DNA of 64,000 nt, taken from positions 38,209,171-38,273,170 of the forward strand of contig CM060194.1 in NCBI GenBank assembly GCA_030549335.1. The letters are read 5' to 3'. Position numbers and translations under genes: made by a program. The stretch comes from Pontederia crassipes. Lineage: Eukaryota > Streptophyta > Magnoliopsida > Commelinales > Pontederiaceae. Position 1 is the stretch's first letter; every line of letters starts with the position of its first letter. The notes below the pieces were generated by a model, which was not told where the DNA came from, ran no database searches, and saw only the letters and a program-made list of their open reading frames with translations. Below, one piece after another: positions 11,796-22,840 of this stretch.

Positions 11796-12290
11796 GCGGC
11801 GGCAGTGGAGCAAGTTAGGCAATTGGGCACCGGAGTATGTCAGGCGGCCGAGCAAGTCGGGTGGCGGAGCAAGTCGGGCGGCAGCAAAGCAAGTCGGGCA
11901 GTGACGACAAAGCATGTCGGGCGGCGATGAAGCAAGTCGGGCGGCAGCAAAGGAGGCCGGCGCAGGATAGAGGAGAGCGGAGCAGGGCAGACGACGGTGT
12001 TGAAGGAGGCAGAGAGGGCACGAGGTCGGAGGACACGGGGTCGGAAGAGGGAGGATGACGATGTTGGAAGAGGCACAAAGGGCAGGATCGGAGGAGGCGG
12101 GTCGAGGGAGGGCGGATGACGGTGTCGGAGGAAGCGGGGAGGGTGAGGTCAGAGGAGGGCGGACGATGGCTAGGGCATCGGAGTCGGCATCGAGCGTCGG
12201 GTGTCGAAGCAGTGGGCATCGAGCGGCACGTCATCAGGCAGCGCGTCGAGCGTCGGGCGTCACAATGAAAATCGAAGGTAAACAGTGAAA
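11796..12290 (-). other. GC-rich CACTA leader exon (inverted copy)
   Basis: A GC-rich island inside AT-rich element DNA. Read on the minus strand it matches the islands at 42211-42738 and 45955-46545, including the preceding AACTTAAATCCCTAACCCT and CATTTTCACT. The longest minus-strand frame (11815-12234) is rich in Pro, Ser, Arg, Leu and Cys, with repeated LLCCRPTC-like blocks, and matches no family I know. It may be a 5' untranslated or low-complexity leader rather than protein. The unit AAGTCGGGCGGC is locally repeated (11862-11945). Confidence 0.55.
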
Positions 12291-12517
12291 ATGCAGAAGA
12301 GGGTTAGGGATTTAACTCAAGTATTTAGCGCCTCCCGCACATGTGATGCTACTTAGATGCTAATGAGGCACCACGTAGGCTGAGACGCTATTTCGTGACT
12401 ATAGTGACGCAATTTCAATTTTTTTCCTAATTTAAATTTAACTTTAGATTATAATATAAATTTATATATTACAAATTTATATTATATTAGGATTACATTG
12501 AAATAGGTTTATATGTC

Positions 12518-12830
12518 AATAATGTGTATATATCTGTGTATTATAAGTATATATGTGTATGTATATATTTATATGTGTGAGATTAAGTGACAATAATGTG
12601 TATGCATATATGTATATAAGTATATATGTATATGTATATGTCTATGTATGCGATATTAAGTAACAATAACGTGTATATGTATACGTATTATAAGTATATA
12701 TGTGTATATATAAGTTTGTATATATATGCAAGATTAAGTGAAAATAATGTGTATATGTATCCGTATTATAAGTGTAAGTATGTATGTGTATGTATATGTC
12801 TATATATGCCCGATTAAGTGAGAATAATAA
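12518..12830 (-). repeat. AT-rich minisatellite of about 75 bp, four units
   Basis: Units starting near 12518, 12591, 12664 and 12740 each contain AATAATGTGTATATGTAT and end with GATTAAGTGA. The spacing is about 73-83 bp. The same repeat in the opposite orientation occurs at about 39780-40060 in the complete CACTA element, so it is an inherited part of the family. Confidence 0.75.
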
Positions 12831-13864
12831 AAAGTCGGCTAAAACTATAGTTATGGAGTGTGAATAATAAAATGTCGGCGCTATAGAGACGCTAGTGAGT
12901 TGCTATAGTATATTATCGACCATCTAGCGTCATCGTAGCGTCTCAATCCTCTTAGCTTCGGAGGTCTGCGATGCTATAGAGATGCAAGTAGTGCCACAGT
13001 AGTGTTGACTTATCTCACGGCATTAGTGTGACGCTATTTAGACGCTATCGAGTCTCTACAGTGACGCTAGTTTGTAATAAATAATAAATCATGTCACTTA
13101 ATTCAACCATTATAATTTCATGATATAAAAATAATATATCTATAATTAATATATCATATATATTGTACGCAAAAGTAACATATATAATATAGGTAACAAA
13201 TATATATTTAGAAATACATATATAAGTAACACACATATGATGTAGGAATACATATGTTGAAGGTACACATATAATATGACATTTATTTATTCATTAAAGT
13301 ATAGTTTATAAAATATATATAGTAACATATATGGAGTTGTACCAATTAGCGTCAAAATACATAATATGTAGTTATACAAATATATATATAACATATAGTT
13401 AATCTATTTTTAATTAATTAACACATACATGTACATGTGTAGTGCGAAAATAGCGCCAATTAATCTATTTCTTCAAACACATCGGCGAAGTAGTGTCAAA
13501 ATAGCGCCAATTAAACGTTGTATTGTTACATATGTTGGTAAGCATACAAATACATATGTAGGTAACATATATATTTATTTATTTTATTCATGTAGCATCT
13601 ACCTAGCATTTACATAGCGTCTCCTCTATTGAGACACCAAATGGCATCTCCTTTCTCGGCGCCAAGACAACGCAAGGCCCATATCGACCCCGTTCTTAGC
13701 GTCGATATCGCGTCTCCACTTTTGTGACGCTAGTTTCACATTGACATCGTCAAACGCTAGTACAACTCTACTTTCTACCGTGCATTTATCCTATCTGGCA
13801 CGAATAATATTGTCGAAGTAGCGTCTTCTTGGTGCCTCTATTAGCGTCGTTGTCTTATAAACGT
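12831..13864 (-). repeat. CACTA subterminal repeat array (inverted element)
   Basis: Many short copies of GACGCTA/TAGCGTC-type motifs in both orientations (for example near 12870-13070 and 13600-13860) alternate with AT-rich DNA. Such arrays bind TnpA in En/Spm-type elements, which is family knowledge. The array is cut at 13864 by the copia insertion and resumes at 23829. Confidence 0.75.
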
Positions 13865-14946
13865 TGTAGGATCGAAAGCACCAAGAGGGGGTGATTTGGT
13901 GTTTAAAAATCTTTTTGCAAAATCACTTTCCAAAAATAAATAAAATCGATCACAAACAAATAATGATAAGGAGTGAGTAAGAGAGCAAACACAGAGAGAC
14001 ACGATATATTGATGAGGTTCGGCCTCAACTCTTTGACCTACGTCCCCGCTTCGACTTCTCGACCATGAGACCGTCGGAGATCCACTATCTTTCTCTTTTC
14101 TTATAAGGACAAACCAACCCTCTTTACACACACATTCTTCTTCACTCAAGAGGAAAGGCACATATCTTTTACAATCAACTCTCAATTCTCACTAGATCAG
14201 AAAGAAAATATTTCGCTCTAACTCATTTCTTTCACAAAGTTTTCTTACACTCAAAGTTTTACAAAAGAAAAGGGAAGAAATCGCAATTTTGGGCTCAAGA
14301 ACTAGAAATGAACTTTTGAATGATATTCCTTGCTTGGATGAGTTTTCTTCATACTTTGGCACTCCTTCTATAGGCTTCTACTGGTGAAAATTTCGTCTAA
14401 AAATTCTTTCACAATTTTCTTCTTGAAAAATAGTCGTTACTGTTAATTTGGCACTATGACCGATCGACCGCATTAATGGGCCAGTCGACTAGTCAATATG
14501 ACCATTGCGGCATATCTGTGTTTTTATATGATGTTTGGTCGACCAATCCTTCGATCGATACATCGGCCGATAATATCTCGACGTCGATCGGTATATCTCA
14601 AAGTCGATCGGTAGATCAATCGGTATAGTCTCGGCGTCGACTGGTATAGTGTCGCCATTTCTGAATTCACTACTGTACTGACCGATCAACCAGTGTAATG
14701 ACCAAACCATCGACCGATATTGTCTCATGATTTCTTCCACTGTTATCAATCAACCGGTCTTCATTGTCGGTCGACCGGTGGGTCGACTGGCCGTGTGCTG
14801 AATCTTTATTTTTTAATGTTTAATTTGACGATTTCTTTTGTGAATGAGATCATAACAATCTTACACCTGCATTATCATCACTTGAGCATAGATTAGTAAC
14901 TTTTATATCCAATTTAATTTGTTATCATCAAAATATGAATTCAACA
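13865..14946 (-). repeat. 3' LTR of the copia element
   Basis: A 1,082-bp direct repeat of 22841-23828, on the minus strand running TGTTGAATT...CCTACA. It contains a cluster of about ten TCGAC/GTCGA-centred motifs (14455-14800). It is about 95 bp longer than its partner, partly because the partner lacks the segment corresponding to about 14750-14800. Confidence 0.88.
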
Positions 14947-14963
14947 ATCTCCCCCTTTTTTAT
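14947..14963 (-). other. Copia polypurine tract
   Basis: Read on the minus strand this is AAAAAAGGGGGAGAT immediately before the 3' LTR, the expected primer for plus-strand DNA synthesis. A second copy lies at 15040-15056. Confidence 0.85.
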
Positions 14964-15031
14964 GATGACAAACTAATTGGATGATAAAGAAAGAAATGAA
15001 ATAAAATGTAGGTTAAGAAATGAAATATGGG

Positions 15032-15063
15032 ATTCAACAATCTCCCCCTTTTTTATGATGACA
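15032..15063 (-). repeat. Duplicated LTR tip plus polypurine tract
   Basis: These 32 bp are identical to 14939-14970, covering the last 8 bp of the LTR terminus and the full polypurine tract. The offset is 93 bp. Confidence 0.85.
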
Positions 15064-15408
15064 AGCTCCCCCTACATTCATGCATATTTCACATTTTCTC
15101 TCCCTAAATAGGTGGCCTTTATATTGTCATAATAATATGAATATTATGACATCAATTAAGGAACAAAGTAGATATAAAATCAAATAAGGCATAAAAAGTC
15201 ATCACATTACATCCATAGTCGATAATACATCATGTGTTCATACATTAACAAATGTGACTGTAGTCACTACAAAATGATTCACGACACTAGTACAAATGCA
15301 AACACATAGTAACTAACTAAGGTAAGGTACATCAAACTAAAAACACATCGTCCCATCCTAGCCAAACTTCTCCCCCTTTTGATATCATCAAAGAGGGAGG
15401 TAGGTCAT

Positions 15409-16683
15409 CTACATCTCATCGAAATTATCATCATCACGAGCTACGGGCGGAATATATCTTTGCGTTGCATAATAGGCATATAGCGAGCGAACAAGGTATT
15501 GAGAGTCACGCTCCATCCGTCAAATACAATGATCCATTTGGGTCACGCGATGGTCTATGACAGACACCTACTATGATAGGGCCGTGAGATCAAAGGTGCT
15601 ATAGGAAGCCGAGTGGAAAGATCCAATATGTTCAACGGGTGCCGAAGGTAGAGGGAAGTCGGGGCTCGCTTATGGTGCAGCTTGAGTGTCCATTAGCGTT
15701 GGCTCTTCATTAGTGACATCATCTCCATCGTCAGAATCTATTAGTGCCGACTCGCTGATCCTAAAATGTTTTTGGTGCAAGGTCGTTGAATTGATAACAT
15801 CAGTGGGGTGGGGTCGGATGTACTCCTCAACCACAAGAATGTCGACACCCTCCTCAACCACAAAAAATCTTTTGGAAGGTAGAATCCATGTGATAGAAAA
15901 CAAAATGACCAAAAAGAATAAAAGAGGCATCTCGGATACAAAGACAATGGAGAAAGAATAAATCAAAGTGGGTAACCTCTGTATAATGCCCGGCTCGAGG
16001 GATGATCATACAACGCAAAATATGGTGAACCATTTTCATGGATGAATGAAGATGCCTATAGGATGATTCGACAGTGTAGTGGATATCTTGTCCACCAAAC
16101 ATCGTACTAATGCCATCTGCCATTGGTAGATAATCGGAAGGCCAACCATGGGTGACAAATGAATAAAAACTAGGTAAGGGGCATGCAGCGTCAAAGATGT
16201 TGTAAAGTTGGTTATGATCAAAGCGAATGGGACATAGGGTATGATGGCCTCTCAAGTGATCGTCGTGTTCACATAGAAATGATGAACAAGATGGGGATAC
16301 ACATGATCTATGAGAGAGAGAAGTAGCAATCAATTGATATTTTCGAACATCTCCTGAACATCTAGAATATTCAAAACGTCCCAATCAACGGTGTAAGCAT
16401 GCCGAATATCGAGAGAGGCGTACAAGGAATCAAAAGAAGTAGAGATGACCATGGTGACAAAGAAATGACTATCAAAACTAGTAGGGTCAGTGGAAGGTGG
16501 ATGACGAGCACGACCATGGGATCGTCCTCGTCCATGTTGGACAAGCGCGAGTTTGGGTTCTAGTTCCAGGTGAGATTCAGGTTCATGTGGAAGGATATGA
16601 ACGGTATCACCTGAGCCATAGAAATGATGATGACGCTGAAAGACTAGCCAAATACATGAATACCCTTCGTCGTCGTCGGCCAT
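15409..16683 (-). pseudogene. Accessory Transposase_32-like frame between pol and 3' LTR
   Basis: Pieces in two minus-strand frames join into one protein pattern. It starts with MADDDEGYSC (16683), followed by a Gly/Arg/His-rich linker. Then come TVDWDVLNILDVQEMF and VYPHLVHHFYVN, a HPS-like PMADGIS... block, EVTHFDLFFLHCL, and an acidic segment (SALIDSDDGDDVTNEE). The end is a helical tail near RMERDSQYLVRSLY, with a stop at 15409. This order resembles the 'putative plant transposon protein' family (Transposase_32), often found in plant repeats. Its function is unknown, and an envelope-like role has been suggested for extra frames in SIRE-type elements. Frame changes and stops (for example TAA at 15670) make it non-functional. 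The family call is from remembered pattern, not a search. Confidence 0.55.
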
Positions 16684-17641
16684 GGATTCAACAATGATGG
16701 CCGGAAGGAATGAAAGGGGTCTGGTGATCGGAAGAGGCGCCGGAAGGAAGCTGACGCCGGTGATAGAGACTGGACGGTAAAGAGGGAGACAAAGATGGCG
16801 GTGGAAGAGGAAGAGGAAGAGCTATGACGAAAGCAACGGTGGTGGTTGAAAAAGAGGAACTTGAAAGCAGAGGGACGGCCGGTGATGGCGATCGATGAAG
16901 AAGTAGAGTGGAGTACGTCCGTGGTTGATCGGAAGGTTGACGACTGGACCACGAAGATGTAGACCTGAAGAAAGAGGATAAGAGGTTGGTCGACAAAGAG
17001 AGAGAGTAGTCGAAAGGAGAGAGTCGTCGGTGATGAAGGAAGGAAAGAGAAAAAGGCGGTCGACAAAAAGTAGGACGATGGCGGTTGCAGGGTTCACCGG
17101 TGGAGAAGGAGAAGAGAGGTCAGCGGCAATGGCGGTCGACCAGTCGAAGAGAAACGAGCAGTCGAAGAAAGGGCGAGATGCGGGAGGTCGGCGACGACAG
17201 GGGTTACGGCAGACGGCGAGAGGTTTGGCCAGCCGATGAGATGGGGCGACGGCCGGAGCAATGTCACGGAAGGTTGGATGGTGGTGGTTAGGGCAACGGT
17301 TGAGCGAGAAGAAAAAAAAGGTTGACCGATCGAGCGGTCAATTTCTTATACACGTGCGATTTTGGCATATATCAGTCGACCGATCATGTTCAGTGATCAA
17401 TCGGACAGTTGTTTTCCAAATAAATAATCCATCAGTCGATAGTGTCAACCGATCTCAGTGGTCCTTACAGTCGGTTGATCGATCTTTCCCTATTTACTCA
17501 ATTTTCACCTTTTTCAGAATTTTAACATTAAAATGTTGTTCCAGGGGTAAATGTAAGTGTCGTGCAATACTTTTAATGCTCAATTCATGTAAAAAATGAT
17601 ATTATATAACCAAGTCACTTTTACTTAGAATTGATATGCAA
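16684..17641 (-). other. GC-rich spacer between copia pol and accessory frame
   Basis: The segment is distinctly GC-richer than its surroundings. Long overlapping frames occur on both strands, but their Ser/Pro/Arg composition suggests composition bias rather than genes. Near 17320-17490 several TCGACCGAT/ATCGGT motifs like those of the LTR reappear. Confidence 0.4.
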
Positions 17642-20600
17642 TCAAGATTCAATCATTCCTAATTCCCTTCTCTGCATATAAAAACGTTCTTCACTCAGGA
17701 GTTTTGTAAATATGTCTGCAAGTTGAATTTTAGTGGACACATGTTCAATGGCAATGTTTTTAAGAGTCACATGCTCTCTAATGAAATGATATCGCAAGTC
17801 AATATATTTGGTCCTATAGTGTTGAATTGAATTTTTTGTCATTTTTATAGCATCTGTGTTATCGCACTTCATGGGTACATTGGAACAACTAACACCATAA
17901 TAAAGTAGTTATTTTTTCACCCATAATATTTGCGCACAACTACCGGCGCTTATATATTCGACTTCGATGGTAGAAAGTGCCATGGAGTTTTGTTTCTTGC
18001 TAGCCCATGAAATGAGAGAGCTACCAAAAAATCAACACATCCCACTTGTGCTTTTCCTATCAACTTTACACCTGGCAAAATTTACGTCGGTGTAGACATG
18101 TAATTCAAATGGGGAGTTTCTATATGGAGGTGTTCAGCAAGTACCTATGAATCCGACGACACGACTCGGGTACCCGCGAACCCGACGACCCGACCCGACC
18201 CAAACCAATTTGGGTCAAGTCAGATCCGTGGTCAGGTTGGAATTTTTTGACTCGAGTCAACCCGACCCGACCCGAAGACCCGACTTTTTATTTTATTTTT
18301 TTAATATTTTTAGTTTTCAACTTATATTATGTATAAAAATGTTAAAATAAAATATTATAAATGTTTAAAATAATGTTTAAATGTTGAATAAGTTATTTTA
18401 TACTTTTTAAATAAATATTATATAATAGATAAAGTAAGAAAAATTTTTAAAAAAAGAAAAAATGGTAGTCGGGTAACTCGACCACCTAACCCGATCCAAT
18501 CCGACCTGAACTGGGTCGGGTCGGATCAAATTTGACTCATGAACATCCCTATTTTTATCATACCAAATGCTTAATTCACATGTGTGCTTTAAATAGTGCA
18601 AAATTCTTTTAACAACAATTAAATATTATTCTTTTGGAGCAAATTGAAATCTAGGACACATGCATACACTAAGCATGATATCCGGTCTAGATGTCGTTAA
18701 ATAGAGTAAGCTACTAATCATACATCTGTACCTTTTTTTTTATCAATGGACTTGTCTTTTTCATCTTTGTCCAATTTTGTAGTAGTGCTCATAGGAGTCG
18801 TGCTAGGCTTGCATTCATTCATTCCGAATCTTTTAAGCAACTCCCTTGTATACTTTTTTTATTGAGAAAAATGTCTTCCTTGGTTTATTTCACTTATAAG
18901 CCTAGAAAGAAGGTGAACTCTCCTACAAAACTCATATCAAATTCTTATTGCATAAGGTTTTCAAACTCTTTGCATAGGCATTAATTAGTAGCACCATAAA
19001 CAACATCATCAACATAAATATGAACTATTAAAATATCATTTTTAAAATGTTTTAAAAATAATGTGGTATCAACTTTCCCTTTTCGAAAATTATTCTCAAT
19101 TAAAAATGAACTCAATCTTTCATATCAAGCTCGAAGAGCTTATTTCAATCCGTAGAGAGTTTTTGAAAGTTTGAAAACAAGATTAGGGAAATTTGGAATT
19201 TCAAAACATTGAGATTGTTCAATATAAACTTCTTCATTTATAAAATCATTTAAAAAAATTGATTTTACATCTATTTAAAAAATTTAAAACCTTTATAACA
19301 TGCAAAAACCAAAAGCATTCGAATTACTTTAAGTCTAGCAACTGGCAAAAGTTTCATCAAAATCAATTCATTCAATTTGTTAGTAACCATTGCCACTAAT
19401 CTAGTCTTGTTCCTTAAAATGACATCATTTTCATCTAACTTATTTCGAAAGACCCATTTGGTTTCAATAATGGGATAGTACTTGGGTATTTCCACAAGTT
19501 TTCGTATTTGATTTCTTTCAAAATTATTTATTTCCTCATGCATTGCATTTATCCAATTTGAATATTTAAGTGCTTCATCTATATTGCTAGGTTCAGAGTT
19601 AGTAAGAAATGCCGAAAAAGCACATAAATTTTTTAAAGAGTTCTTAGATTTTATACTTTCATTTATATTACTTATAACTTATTCAAGTGGATGTGATGAG
19701 GCATGTCTCCAGTTTCTTGAAATGATTTGGTTCTCTTCAATTCAAGGTTCTTCCATTTCTTTTATATTTGGAGTGTCAACTTTAACTTCTTCTAAGTCTT
19801 CATTTTGCACATCGTCAAGTTGTCTTTGCACTTCAACTATTTTTTTTCTCATCGTCATGTGCTTGCTTGCTTATAAAAATTTCATTAGTCTTATTGAATT
19901 TAACATTAAGAGACTCTTCCACAACTAATGTTCTTTTGTTATACACTCTATAAGTTTTACTTGTACTTGAATAACCAAGAAAAATACCATTATTACATTT
20001 GGCATCAAATTTTCTTAGTTTATCTTTGATATTCAAAATATAGCATTTACAACCAAAAACTTTGAAACAAGAAATATTTGATTTCTTTCCATACAAAATT
20101 TCAAAACAAGATTTCTTCTCAAGAGGCCTAAGTAGAATCCTATTAAGAGCATAACATGATGCATTTACGGTGTTGGCCCAAAAATACTTTGGCAATTTAC
20201 TTTCATCTAAAATTGTTCTAGTCATTTCTTGTGTAGTTCTATTTTTTCTTTCTATTACTCTATTTTGTTAAGGTGTCTTAGGAGTGAAAAAGTTATGAGT
20301 AATTTTATTTTCTTCACAAAATAATTCAAATTTATGATTTTCAAATTCTCCTCCATGATCATTTGTAATTTTTGAAATTTTTTGTTTAAGTTCATTTTGA
20401 ATTCTTTTTGCAAATTTGGAAAACATATTTATTAGTTCATCTTTACTAGTAAGAAAAATAGTCCAAGTGAAACGAGAGAAATAATCAACAATCACAAAAT
20501 TATATCTTTTTCCTCCTAAACTTACTACATCAATTGGTCCAAATAAATCAAGATGTAAAAGTTTCAAAGATCTATGTGTACTAATGACTTACTTTAATTT

Positions 20601-21180
20601 AAATAAGATTTTGGTTTGTTTACTTTTAAGGCATGAATCAGAAACATTATTTTTTTCTCAAATTTAACGTTAGACAAATTTCTAACCAATTCATGATTTG
20701 AAAGTTTATTTAGTAATTTATAATTTGTATGTCCTAATCTTTTATGCCATACATTTATATCATCATGCATAGCACTAAGACATTTTTAATTTTTCAAATT
20801 ATCAAAGTCAATTTTATATACATTATTGTATCTAAAGCTTATGTGTAGCACTTCATTGTTTTCATCTAATATCAAGCACTTTTCTTTTACAAATTTGACT
20901 AAATAATTTTTATCACATAGTTAACTTATGCTAATTAGATTATGTTTTAAGTTTTCAACTAGCTACACATTTTCCAAATACACTTTATCATTCTTGCGAA
21001 CATTACATATACTAATTACTCTTCCTTTGCTATTATCTCCAAAAGTGAATTTCCCTTCATTTTTCTTTTCCAAGGTGACGAAGTTTGATGCATCGCTGGT
21101 CATGTGTTTTGACAATCTACTATCCAAATATCATTTGGCATCATTATGCTTTGCAGCTCCCTACAAGAAAAAAAATTAAG
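17642..21180 (-). pseudogene. Copia pol: protease, integrase, reverse transcriptase, RNase H
   Basis: Domains follow the minus strand. The protease region (about 21080-21130) reads YLDSRLSKHMTSDAS. The pre-integrase domain near 20650-20780 has WHKRLGH. The integrase core 20567-20268 has LDLFGP, VDYFSRFTW and NDHGGEFEN. It continues past a TAA stop that replaces a Gln codon into NRVIERKNR, then the C-terminal part 20225-19833 (ALNRILLRPLEKKSCFEILY, FGCKCY, GIFLGYS). Reverse transcriptase from about 19560 has ETKWVFRNK and keeps the YVDD box near 19020. RNase H (VYTDVNFARCKVDRKSTSG, about 18050-18090) ends with ADIFTK and a stop at 17642. Numerous stops and shifts, a hAT-like insertion (18125-18551) and a changed protease motif make it inactive. 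Integrase lies upstream of reverse transcriptase, which is diagnostic for copia. Confidence 0.88.
18125..18551. mobile_element. Non-autonomous hAT-like element inside copia RNase H
   Basis: The termini are TGGAGGTGTTCA at the left and, read inward, TAGGGATGTTCA at the right. Flanking octamers tttctata (18117-18124) and tttttatc (18552-18559) agree at 6 of 8 positions. Both ends are rich in GACCCG/CGGGTC, and the middle is AT-rich and non-coding. It splits the pol reading frame between the segment coding for LSIWYDK and that coding for PFELHVYTD. The element at 63.2-63.8 kb has the same motif and right terminus. Confidence 0.68.
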
Positions 21181-22558
21181 AGTCTCATCTTTTTAGTACT
21201 CAACCTTACCTGGGTCCATCTTAGTTAGAAATGATTCATTTCGGGACCCAAATTTTTTTCATCCATTTACTTACTCATTTTCTAATTCTGCAATAATAAG
21301 AATAATGCTTTTCGTATTCACAATGAAACTATGTAACATGTGATTTTGTGTAACTATGCGATGCTTTAATAAATAAAATTCTTTTGTCATTTTTCTTTTT
21401 AAAAGAGTTAAAATCAAGTCTATTTTTTATTTGAAGACATTCTAAATCTACTACGCATGACATCTAATATTTTATTTCTATTAAAAAAATTTAAGTTCAA
21501 CTTTTAAATTCTTGATTTCTTTGTTCAAGCATGCACATTCTTCATTTTATTTTTCACATAATGATCTTAATGTACTATTTTCATTTTCAATCATTCAATT
21601 AAGAATTCTAATCTAGAGTTTTCTTCATTCAATATATCACATTTTTCTCATGCTTTAACATCCTTTGTTTTTTCTTCATGTTTTCAAACTCTATTTTTAG
21701 ATTATCATATTTCTTTTTTAAGCATCCATATTTATTAATAAGAATTCTAAACTCATTATGCATATTAAATGATTCACTATCACTAGAATCAAGAGTTGGA
21801 TGATACTTCGTGGCTATTAGCCATTAAACATATGTAGGCTTCTTCATCATCACTTGAGGAGGTGTTGGAGTCATTTTCTTCATCTTCACTTTCATCCCAA
21901 GTAATTTGAAGAGCCTTTTTCTTTTTTCTTGAGTTTTCTCCATCTTTTTCATTTTTAATTAAATTTAGACACTCATTTTTATAATGTCCAATATTTTTAC
22001 ATTCAAGATAAGTTATTTGATTCTTGTTTGATGATGATATTTTCTAGGTAAAATCATTCTTCTTCTTTTGCTTGGTAAACTTGAGATATTTGTCAAGCTT
22101 CTTTGCATATAAAGCAAGCTTCTTTTCATCAAGATCCTCTTCTTCTTTACTTGTGTCTTCGTCATCTTTATTTGCTTTTAAAACCAAGGTTTTTTTTGGA
22201 GCATTTGTTTCTTTATCTTTCTTAATCACGATCTCATAGGTTAAGAATGAACCTATAAGATCTTTAAAGTCTAACTTGTTCAAATCATTTTCTTCAATCA
22301 CCGTCCTTTTTGTATGACATTTGGAGGAGATGAACTTGAGAAACTTTTTTTTACCTTTTGAGGATTAATCCTTGGCTCGCCCAAAGAGGTTAAATCATTC
22401 ACAATATCGTTAAAGCGAACAATCATCTCATTTATAGATTCATTTTCATCCATCTCGAAATAATCATATTGGTGATTTAGAATATTCAATATAAATTCCT
22501 TAACTTTATCTGTTCCTTCATGAGTAATAATAAATTTTTTTTCAAATCTCATTGGCAC
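21181..22558 (-). pseudogene. Copia gag (UBN2-type) with zinc knuckle remnant
   Basis: Two overlapping minus-strand pieces (22558-22298 and 22301-22044) together give the gag core. The first has the FEKKFIITHEGTDKVKE and RFNDIVNDLTSLGEP blocks; the second has DLNKLDFKDLIGSFLTYE. A frameshift separates them. A Lys-rich linker leads to a zinc-knuckle remnant, ITYLECKNIGHYKNECLN (about 21970-22020), where the first Cys of CCHC is apparently replaced by Tyr. The acidic SDDEEAYICLM segment and a degenerate coiled-coil-like stretch follow (to about 21200). It would have formed the particle core; it is now broken. Confidence 0.82.
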
Positions 22559-22826
22559 TTTAACAACTAGAAATATGATTAAACTCAGTAGGATTCAAAG
22601 CACAATAAAAAATATTTTTTTGCTTTCCAATCAAGTTTTATCAAAAGTCTTTCTCCTTTAGTATATTCCAAAGGAAAATTTTCACGTAAATCAAAACCAT
22701 TTTAAACAATGTCCCACATATCAATATCAATAGAACAAACATAGGCTTGCATTCTAATTTTTCAATATGCAAAGTTTGATGCATTAAAAAGTGGAGGACG
22801 ATTAAATTTTAAAATAAGAGCAACAT

Positions 22827-22838
22827 GCTCTGATACCA
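22827..22838 (-). other. Copia primer-binding site (initiator tRNA-Met)
   Basis: On the minus strand this reads TGGTATCAGAGC, complementary to the 3' end of plant initiator tRNA-Met. It lies 2 bp inside the 5' LTR (22841-23828), exactly where copia minus-strand priming occurs. Confidence 0.92.
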
Positions 22839-22840
22839 AT

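Noticed and set aside
16497..17291. Plus-strand frames in the copia interior
   Set aside because: They lie antisense to the element's genes and are Arg/Gly-rich by composition only.
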